Assembly: GCA_964360375.1 (NCBI GenBank)
Contig: CAYHWG010000031.1
Location: forward strand, 1-12,423
Length of the DNA: 12,423 nucleotides
Reading direction: 5' to 3'
DNA from: XYB2-FULL-45-11 sp964360375
GTDB taxonomy: Bacteria; Patescibacteriota; Patescibacteriia; UBA9934; GWF2-40-263
Shown here: positions 1-4,978 of the stretch, piece by piece
Numbering within the stretch: the first letter of the stretch is position 1
Layout: each line of letters begins with the position of its first letter
The notes under the pieces: generated by a model
Database searches by the model: none
The model's input: only the letters and a program-made list of their open reading frames with translations
Told to the model about the DNA's origin: nothing
Translations under genes and position numbers: made by a program

Positions 1-267
1 CAATACGATTTTAAAGCATACATTGATGAGGTTTTTGGAATCGTCGACGAAGCAAATGAGCTCATCGACCAAAAAGCTCCGTTCAAATTAGTGAAAGAAG
101 ATGTGGAAGCCGCAAAACACGTTCTCGCGGAAGCTGCGAATATGATTCGATTCGTTGCACGTGCACTCGCATGCGTCATTCCAAACGCCAGTGAGGAAAT
201 TTTGCGCCGTTATGGTACAATTATTGCAATAGGGGATCCATTATTTCCTCGTCGTGATGAATTATAA
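1..267 (+). CDS. metG: Methionyl-tRNA synthetase, C-terminal end (partial)
   Basis: This is the last 88 codons of an open frame that enters from the left edge and stops at TAA (265-267). The residues match the alpha-helical anticodon-binding domain of class Ia MetRS: 'DEANELIDQKAPFKLVKED' corresponds to the family's 'aN.yid...PW.L.k' segment (here F replaces the usual W). It is followed by a helix running into 'VIPNASEEILRRYG', where the family has 'P..P..a..i...lg'. The protein ends soon afterwards at 'LFPRRDEL', so it lacks the extra C-terminal tRNA-binding (EMAP-like) domain of many bacterial MetRS. The enzyme charges tRNA-Met with methionine in the cytoplasm. The catalytic core lies outside the window, so the assignment rests on the C-terminal domain alone; another class Ia synthetase is possible but less likely. 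The next gene starts 6 bases downstream. Confidence 0.78.
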   Translation, partial: QYDFKAYIDEVFGIVDEANELIDQKAPFKLVKEDVEAAKHVLAEAANMIRFVARALACVIPNASEEILRRYGTIIAIGDPLFPRRDEL

Positions 268-273
268 AATTGT

Positions 274-813
274 ATGGCGTACATCGATATCGTCCTTTTG
301 GTGTCTGTCGGCATTTTTGTGCTCTTTGGTTTTTTTAAAGGATTTGCTCGTACGGTCGGTTCGATTCTCGGAACTGTTGCTGCCATTATTTTCGCGGATC
401 GTTTGATGCAACCTGTTTTTGCAAAGTTTGGTTTTTTGTTCGGAGGTGGAGCGATCGCACACGTCATCTTGTTCATTATCGTCTTTTTTCTTGTTTCACG
501 CGTTATCGGTATCCTCCTTTGGTTGATCGGAAAAGGTGCGGGAATTTTATCCTGGATTCCATTTGCAAAGACATTTGATCGTTTACTCGGTGGATTATTC
601 GGATTTGTGGAAGGAATCGTGATTGTTGGAATCGTTTTATTTTTTGCTGTTCATGTTTTACCACCGACAAAATTAAAACCCATGATTGAAACGTCCAAAG
701 TGGCAAAACATGTCATAAGTACTGTGTCCACACTTCAATCCTATTTACCCATTGCTGCAAAAAATGTGATTGATTCAGCTCTTAAAACAGCAACACAAGT
801 GATTCCAAAATAA
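274..813 (+). CDS. CvpA-family integral membrane protein
   Basis: The 179-aa product has hydrophobic segments at roughly residues 4-20, 27-45, 57-85 and 107-128 and a short soluble tail. The opening 'MAYIDIVLLV...FGFFKGFARTVGSILG' is the typical start of the CvpA (colicin V production) family: a first membrane helix, then a G-F/Y-x-K/R-G-F turn. 'FDRLLGGLFGFVEG' near residues 101-114 matches the family's conserved '.D...G...G...g' segment. The family is widespread in bacteria. In Escherichia coli cvpA is needed for colicin V secretion and affects envelope stress, but its molecular role is unclear, and there is no sign of colicin genes here. The start is the ATG 6 bases after the metG stop. 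No SD is visible, which suggests translational coupling to metG. Confidence 0.8.
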   Translation: MAYIDIVLLVSVGIFVLFGFFKGFARTVGSILGTVAAIIFADRLMQPVFAKFGFLFGGGAIAHVILFIIVFFLVSRVIGILLWLIGKGAGILSWIPFAKTFDRLLGGLFGFVEGIVIVGIVLFFAVHVLPPTKLKPMIETSKVAKHVISTVSTLQSYLPIAAKNVIDSALKTATQVIPK

Positions 814-815
814 TT

Positions 816-1700
816 ATGTTTATCGATTCTCACTGTCATATTCATTTTCAGGCGTATAAAGAAGACATGGATGATGTGATCAAACGAACCCTGTCAAGCG
901 GGGTTTTTATGATTACAGTTGGAACCCAACAAGATACGAGTCGAAACGGTCTTGAGGTCGCATCGCGTTATGAGGGAATCTGGGCATCTGTTGGTTTGCA
1001 TCCAAATCATCTCACCGCACAAAGTTTTTTTGATGATTCCGAATTACCCCCACAAGAACAATCAACTCCGAAAATTAAAACGCGCGCGGAAGTTTTTGAT
1101 TCAGACTATTACCGAACACTTGCAAAACATCCAAAATGTGTTGCGATCGGAGAATGCGGATTGGATTATTATCGTATTCCAGAAAACACGGATCGCTATG
1201 GAGTTATGCAAATACAAGAAGCTGCTGTTCGTGCACAATTTGATCTTGCAGACGAATTGAATTTACCTGTAATTATTCATTGTCGCGATGCCTACAAAGA
1301 GCAGTACGACATTCTTCATGAATATATCCAAGCGGGCAAATTAACACGTCGTGGTGTCATCCATTGCTATGCGGGAAATTTAGAAGAAGCCAAAAAATTC
1401 GTCTCGCTCGGATTCTTTCTCGGGTTTAACGGAATCATTACGTATCCACCAAGAAAAACGGATGTACTCACAGATGGATTAAGTACGAGTCAATTGGTCA
1501 TTCGTGAAATTCCTCTTGAATCATTATTGATTGAAACAGACGCACCGTATCTCACTCCCGTACCACATCGTGGAACGCGCAATGAGCCGGCGCTTGTAAA
1601 AAATGTCGCACAAAAACTAGCAGACATTAAAAATATTTCTTTGGATGAAGTAGAGCGCGTGACGAGTGAAAACGCAAAACGCCTTTTTGGGATTGAATAA
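816..1700 (+). CDS. tatD: TatD-family metal-dependent DNase
   Basis: The 294-aa product is a TIM-barrel hydrolase of the TatD family (amidohydrolase fold), known as divalent-metal-dependent 3'-5' exonucleases or DNases acting in the cytoplasm. All expected metal ligands are visible: H6 and H8 in 'DSHCH', E113 in 'AIGECGLDYYR', H155 in 'PVIIHCRDA', H183 in 'GVIHCYAGN' and D242 in 'LIETDAPYLTPVPHRG'. The length exceeds the usual 255-265 aa because of an insertion of about 25 residues (about 70-98), Pro/Glu/Lys-rich, between the 'GLHPNH' strand and the glutamate strand. It starts 2 bases after the cvpA stop without an SD, so it is probably cotranscribed and coupled. It converges on the minus-strand gene at 1724-2251; the hairpin right after its stop has no downstream T-run on this strand. 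Confidence 0.93.
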   Translation: MFIDSHCHIHFQAYKEDMDDVIKRTLSSGVFMITVGTQQDTSRNGLEVASRYEGIWASVGLHPNHLTAQSFFDDSELPPQEQSTPKIKTRAEVFDSDYYRTLAKHPKCVAIGECGLDYYRIPENTDRYGVMQIQEAAVRAQFDLADELNLPVIIHCRDAYKEQYDILHEYIQAGKLTRRGVIHCYAGNLEEAKKFVSLGFFLGFNGIITYPPRKTDVLTDGLSTSQLVIREIPLESLLIETDAPYLTPVPHRGTRNEPALVKNVAQKLADIKNISLDEVERVTSENAKRLFGIE

Positions 1701-1726
1701 AAAAACTCGAGACGAGGCTCGAGTTA
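1699..1726 (-). terminator. Intrinsic terminator of the minus-strand small-gene operon
   Basis: A perfect 8-bp stem, AACTCGAG (1704-1711) and CTCGAGTT (1718-1725), has a 6-nt loop. Read on the minus strand it is followed by a run of seven Ts (the A-run at 1699-1705). The stem begins inside the TAA stop of the 175-aa gene and the T-run overlaps the tatD stop, so the two convergent genes are packed with almost no spacer. On the + strand no T-run follows, so it is unlikely to stop tatD transcription efficiently. Confidence 0.8.
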
Positions 1727-2251
1727 GGGACTGGAAACAAATTTCCATCGATAGAGTTCTGAATCCTGCGATTCACCTTTTTGAAGCAAGTCGATGCATT
1801 CAAGCATATATTCTCCAAAAAGGATGAAGTTGTCACCGAGACATCCTTTTTTGTAATCGTTCATGCGAGCGATCCACGCGCGTTTCTGAAGCTCGTTTGC
1901 CTCTTTAAATGCCTTTTCAATTGCCGTACGCGAAACGTTCCACTGTGAAGTTTGGATGAGTTCTTGAACCGGTACGAGAAGTTTAGGAAGTTCTTTTTTT
2001 TGTTCTTCCGCTTCAACAGGTGCTTCGAGCAGCTGCCTCAGGAATGATTTTAGTGACTCATTCTCGAGAGCGTCGAGGAAAAGTTCCGGATCATCCTGAA
2101 AGGCATTTATTTGATTGATGACCGTTTCAGGCAATTGCTCAAAGTCCTCATCTGTGAGATCAAGACGACCTTTGATGAGGTCTACATCTTCTTGTGTTGC
2201 TTGCACGGATCCAATTTCGAACAATACACACAGAGCTTCTGTTCTTGTCAT
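1724..2251 (-). CDS. Hypothetical protein, small paralog A (175 aa)
   Basis: I do not recognise this family. The start is the ATG at 2251, chosen because GAGGAG lies 6 bases upstream; an in-frame extension to 2344 overlaps the preceding gene and has no such site. Residues 1-77 are an acidic, helical-looking domain. A charged linker (about 78-96) follows, then a C-terminal domain (97-157) with the pattern W104-x3-R108-x-A-I-E112, W126-x2-R-M130-x-D-Y133-x2-G136-x-L-G139 and L-F-G146-x2-M149. Both domains are shared, in the same order, with the 292-aa protein encoded just upstream, so the two are paralogs. There is no signal peptide or membrane segment, so it is probably cytoplasmic. It is the second gene of a two-gene operon, starting 19 bases after the stop of the first, and ends at a terminator. 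Confidence 0.8.
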   Translation of the reverse strand: MTRTEALCVLFEIGSVQATQEDVDLIKGRLDLTDEDFEQLPETVINQINAFQDDPELFLDALENESLKSFLRQLLEAPVEAEEQKKELPKLLVPVQELIQTSQWNVSRTAIEKAFKEANELQKRAWIARMNDYKKGCLGDNFILFGEYMLECIDLLQKGESQDSELYRWKFVSSP

Positions 2252-2270
2252 GGACTTCTCCTCTTTTTTA

Positions 2271-3149
2271 TCAGAAAGTTCCTGTAACGTAATGGGATTG
2301 ATACTCTGCCGACAGAATATCAATCCCATTTTCCAATTCTTCAAGACATCGTGTCATGTGACGACCGAAGAGACAAAGTTCTTCGCCGAGTGCACCGTTA
2401 CGGTAATCGCGCATGCGCTGTTTCCACAAAACAATTTTTTGTTCTGCAGAAACGCGACCTTCCTTGCTTGTCGTGTGATCACGCAGAACGAGGACTGTCT
2501 GCTCAATCGCTTTGCGTGAAGCACACCAACTTTTTTCCTTCAAAAGGCGGACAATTTCATCCGGCAATTTCGAGGAAAGATTTACGAATTTGCTGACTGG
2601 AACAGGTTTGGGAATTTCGACCGGCGGCAATGGTTTAGCTGCAAGAGGAGGTGGTTCCCAGTTGTCGTTATTTCTATTCTGCTTGCCTTTCTTTCCTTTT
2701 TTATTTCCACGATCATCGTCATTATCATCTCCTGAATTTCCATCGTCATTGTCCATGATAACCACCGATCCTTGTTTGTTTGCCTTGCCGATAGATGCAA
2801 GTAAATTTTGAGCCGTTACTGCCTGTACGACAGGAGCAGCAGCTACAGCAACTTGTTGAGGAGGAACGATCGTGTTCGGGACTGGAACGTTCTTGTCCTC
2901 ATCTTCTTTTTTAGGAAGCAAATGTTCGAGCAAACTCTTTAGATTTTGATCAGCGACCGCTGCCAAAAAATAATCTGGGTTCGCACGAAAACTTGCATAT
3001 CGTGACCTTACCTCGCCTGGAATTTCGCCGAAATCATCGTCAGAAAGGACATCAAGATCCGAATTCTGCTTAATAATCTCGATCGCATCTTGCGTCGCAC
3101 GTTCTGGATTGCTGCCAAAAACCGCTTCGTATGCTTCAGAAATTTTCAT
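2271..3149 (-). CDS. Hypothetical protein, small paralog B with low-complexity linker (292 aa)
   Basis: I do not recognise this family. The start is the ATG at 3149, with a near-perfect AAGGAGG (3154-3160) 4 bases upstream; the in-frame extension to 3215 would run through the promoter. Residues 1-79 match the N-terminal domain of the 175-aa neighbour (shared 'ATQ', a D/E-D-F-x-E/Q-x-x-P segment and a 'LKS.L..LL' ending). Residues 80-195 form a disordered-looking linker: Pro/Val/Ala-rich, then an Asp/Gly/Asn run (133-149), a Lys/Gly/Asn run (149-162) and a Pro-rich stretch (165-185). Residues 196-275 repeat the C-terminal domain: W208-x2-S-R212-x-A-I-E216, W242-x2-R-M246-x-D-Y249-x2-G252-x-L-G255 and L-F-G262-x2-M265. 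There is no signal peptide or membrane helix. It is first in the operon, divergent from the 503-aa gene. It ends TGA-TAA, a tandem stop. Confidence 0.82.
   Translation of the reverse strand: MKISEAYEAVFGSNPERATQDAIEIIKQNSDLDVLSDDDFGEIPGEVRSRYASFRANPDYFLAAVADQNLKSLLEHLLPKKEDEDKNVPVPNTIVPPQQVAVAAAPVVQAVTAQNLLASIGKANKQGSVVIMDNDDGNSGDDNDDDRGNKKGKKGKQNRNNDNWEPPPLAAKPLPPVEIPKPVPVSKFVNLSSKLPDEIVRLLKEKSWCASRKAIEQTVLVLRDHTTSKEGRVSAEQKIVLWKQRMRDYRNGALGEELCLFGRHMTRCLEELENGIDILSAEYQSHYVTGTF
2291..2330 (-). other. Long hairpin near the 3' end of small paralog B
   Basis: A perfect 13-bp inverted repeat, AATGGGATTGATA (2291-2303) and TATCAATCCCATT (2318-2330), encloses TCTG-CCGA-CAGA. After one C/A mismatch (2304/2317) the stem extends by 4 bp to a 4-nt loop. 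It lies inside the coding sequence for the last residues of the 292-aa protein, about 40-80 bases before the next start codon. No T-run follows, so it is not an ordinary terminator. It could be an RNA-processing or stability element setting the ratio of the two paralogs (inference). Confidence 0.6.
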
Positions 3150-3182
3150 TTTACCTCCTTTAGGCAAAAGGTGAAGCCAGTA

Positions 3183-3211
3183 AAAATACCACAGGAACAT
3201 GGTTTTGTCAA
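3183..3211 (-). promoter_or_regulatory. Promoter of the small-pair operon
   Basis: Read on the minus strand, a consensus -35 TTGACA (3211-3206) is followed by a 17-bp spacer and TATTTT (3188-3183; four of six -10 bases). The predicted transcription start is near 3176, giving a leader of about 27 nt that contains the strong SD before the 3149 ATG. Confidence 0.65.
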
Positions 3212-3292
3212 TCAAAAATGACAGTAAATTGAATGATTATTGATGAATGCAATTTTGTCAGACGTAAACATCATTTTTTTTGCTTAAAAGTC

Positions 3293-3321
3293 TTGACATT
3301 TATTGTAAAAATTGATAGATT
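3293..3321 (+). promoter_or_regulatory. Promoter of the 503-aa hypothetical gene
   Basis: A consensus -35 TTGACA (3293-3298), a 17-bp spacer and TAGATT (3316-3321; four of six -10 bases). The start would lie near 3328, leaving a leader of about 70 nt with two hairpins. It is back to back with the minus-strand promoter at 3183-3211, about 80 bases apart. The AT-rich stretch between them holds no further gene. Confidence 0.65.
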
Positions 3322-3329
3322 TATTTCTT

Positions 3330-3382
3330 CCTGCAACAAGTTGTTGCGGGGATTAGGTGGTTTTTTTGCGGAAATTTTCCGC
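3330..3382 (+). promoter_or_regulatory. Two hairpins in the 5' leader of the 503-aa gene
   Basis: Hairpin 1 pairs CCTGCAACA (from 3330) with TGTTGCGGG (to 3350); it is a 7-bp perfect dyad extended by a G-U and two G-C pairs. Hairpin 2 is the dyad GCGGAAA-T-TTTCCGC (3368-3382), ending 2 bases before the GAGAGG ribosome-binding site (3385-3390). A T7 tract (3361-3367) separates them. The T-run is about 10 bases beyond hairpin 1, too far for a standard terminator. Control of translation or attenuation is possible but not shown. It matches no riboswitch class I know. Confidence 0.45.
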
Positions 3383-3397
3383 GTGAGAGGCTCAAAG

Positions 3398-4909
3398 ATG
3401 GCGACAGAAGAACGTTTCAATAGTCTGCTGCTTGCTCTTGGAATGAATATTCCACAAATCGATGAAGAAACGGGCGAGAAAGTTCGTTCAACTGGCACGA
3501 ATCTTGCTATGCCAAACAAAAATGCGGCAGCTCAGCGTCTGATTGCAGATGCAATCGACGTCGCATCCTTGGTCTATCCTCCGGAAATGGAACGTGAGAC
3601 TGCTCGAAACGCGATGCGTAGGCGTCTTGTGACGGTGGGCGATAATCCTGTGTTTCAAATTGAGTTTGAAGCTGAGGTTGTCGAACAAGACGGTGTAGCG
3701 GATCTGAAAGTTGCAACGAAGATCAATATTCCCGGACTCGGTGAAGTGGAGGTCGTTCCACTCATCACGCTCGACGTGAATTACGTGGGACAAACTCCGA
3801 GCGGGCATTTCTCCGCGCTTTCGACTCTTCCGTGTTTGTTGTTCAGGCCGAAGAATGAAGATCCGAAAAAGAAGCAGATCTACAAAGCTCTTCCTCTCGG
3901 ACTGGCAGGCAAAAGTGTGCTTGATACTTGGAACTTTGTCGCAAGCAACATGTCCGGCAAGGAATGGCCGATCATCGAAGAAATCCCGAATAGACTTCGC
4001 AAAGTCGGATCACGCAAACTGACGTTTGCCCCGCAGTTTTTGAAAGAAAAAACGTACAGGAATGTTCGTAAGCAATTCGACAAGGGAAGTAAGAAGTGGA
4101 AAGACGTACAAGTCGAGGATAAGGTGTCCTTCATCGGATATCTCTTTGGCCAGATGCTCAAGCTTGCGCCTCGTTCACAAAAGCCGATCATTCCTGTCCT
4201 TGACGAGAATGGAGCTCCGATGGTGACGGATGGTAGACAACACATGAAAGTTGACACGCGCAAGCAGATTTGGCGCGTCAAACTCGGTGAAGGTTCGCTT
4301 GAACTCACGTTGTGCGGAGTGGAAGGAGAAGTGAATTTTGATGATCGTATCCCAATCGTCGAAGTGCGAAGCGAAATCGATTCGTTCAAAGTTCTGAACA
4401 CGACGCCGCTCATCGTTGACATTGACACGATCGGTCAGAGTACGCACGCATGGCTTGCACGTCCGTATGATGATCACAATCCGTTGTACGTTTCGGGGCT
4501 TGAGCTTGGTCTTGTGACAGAACAAGACTCGCGCGATACCGCTCGTGCAATTCTCGAAGATCTCGGTCGCAATGCGATTGAAAAGTTGCGTGACGAGATG
4601 CTCGCAATTTATGAGGAGACGACGAGTCGTCTCATGACCGCAACGGAAAAGCCGACCATTGAAGAGGTGTTGAACGGTCGTCTGCTTCGTGTGATGCTTC
4701 ATCGCATGAACAAGGATGACGCTGCAGCCAAGTGGATTGAATCGAAAATTGAAGGCAATTTCGATCCGAACAGTCCGTTTCACATGCAGGTGCGCCGTTA
4801 CGTGATCCAGATGATCGCAAGGGCCGCAGACTACCGAGATCCGGAACAGAAGAAGGCTGAACCTGCTCCCGCTCCGGTCGAAGAAAAAAAGGTAGAAGAG
4901 GAAAAGTAA
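3398..4909 (+). CDS. Hypothetical protein, large paralog C (503 aa)
   Basis: I do not recognise this family. The frame is open from 3233, but the ATG at 3398 is chosen: GAGG lies 7 bases upstream, the predicted transcription start (about 3328) is downstream of 3233, and the paralog at 4979-6925 begins at the equivalent residue. No membrane segment or signal peptide is seen. Blocks shared with that paralog include 'RLIADAI' (47-53), 'IEFEAEV' (88-94), 'ALPLGLA' (164-170), 'WPIIEEIPNRLRKVG' (190-204), 'FGQMLKLAPRSQ' (250-261), 'RVKLGEGS' (293-300), 'NPLYVSG' then 'GLVTEQD' (361-377), 'ILEDL' (385-389) and a C-terminal 'A.KWI' (444-447). Residues 480-503 are a Pro/Glu/Lys tail. Catalytic motifs such as a Walker box are not visible. 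It has its own promoter and terminator and is divergent from the small-pair operon. Confidence 0.85.
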   Translation: MATEERFNSLLLALGMNIPQIDEETGEKVRSTGTNLAMPNKNAAAQRLIADAIDVASLVYPPEMERETARNAMRRRLVTVGDNPVFQIEFEAEVVEQDGVADLKVATKINIPGLGEVEVVPLITLDVNYVGQTPSGHFSALSTLPCLLFRPKNEDPKKKQIYKALPLGLAGKSVLDTWNFVASNMSGKEWPIIEEIPNRLRKVGSRKLTFAPQFLKEKTYRNVRKQFDKGSKKWKDVQVEDKVSFIGYLFGQMLKLAPRSQKPIIPVLDENGAPMVTDGRQHMKVDTRKQIWRVKLGEGSLELTLCGVEGEVNFDDRIPIVEVRSEIDSFKVLNTTPLIVDIDTIGQSTHAWLARPYDDHNPLYVSGLELGLVTEQDSRDTARAILEDLGRNAIEKLRDEMLAIYEETTSRLMTATEKPTIEEVLNGRLLRVMLHRMNKDDAAAKWIESKIEGNFDPNSPFHMQVRRYVIQMIARAADYRDPEQKKAEPAPAPVEEKKVEEEK

Positions 4910-4913
4910 TCTT

Positions 4914-4944
4914 ACCGATCGATTCAATCGATCGGTTTTTTATT
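4914..4944 (+). terminator. Intrinsic terminator of the 503-aa gene
   Basis: A perfect 10-bp stem, ACCGATCGAT (4914-4923) and ATCGATCGGT (4927-4936), has a 3-nt loop and is followed directly by a T-run with one interruption (TTTTTTATTT). It begins 4 bases after the stop codon. Confidence 0.9.
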
Positions 4945-4951
4945 TAGGCAC

Positions 4952-4975
4952 AAAAAAACCGATCATGACGATCGG
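4952..4975 (-). terminator. Intrinsic terminator of the 648-aa gene
   Basis: Read on the minus strand, CCGATC (4975-4970) pairs with GATCGG (4964-4959) around a 5-nt loop, followed by seven Ts (the A-run at 4952-4958). It starts 3 bases after the gene's stop codon. It reuses the CCGATC/GATCGG core of the facing terminator 15 bases away. Confidence 0.8.
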
Positions 4976-4978
4976 CAG

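Noticed and set aside
274..813. Bacteriocin production role for the CvpA-like gene
   Set aside because: The family name is historical; no colicin, immunity or export gene is nearby.
1704..1725. Bidirectional terminator that also stops tatD
   Set aside because: The + strand lacks a T-run after the stem; only the minus strand has one.
3233..3397. Upstream start for the 503-aa gene giving 558 aa
   Set aside because: The extension crosses the predicted promoter, has no SD, and has no counterpart in the 648-aa paralog, which begins at the residue matching ATG 3398.
4175..4927. 250-codon open frame on the minus strand
   Set aside because: It lies antisense to the 503-aa gene and overlaps its terminator. 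It has no SD, and its odd composition (rich in Arg, His, Val and Phe) is typical of a shadow frame.
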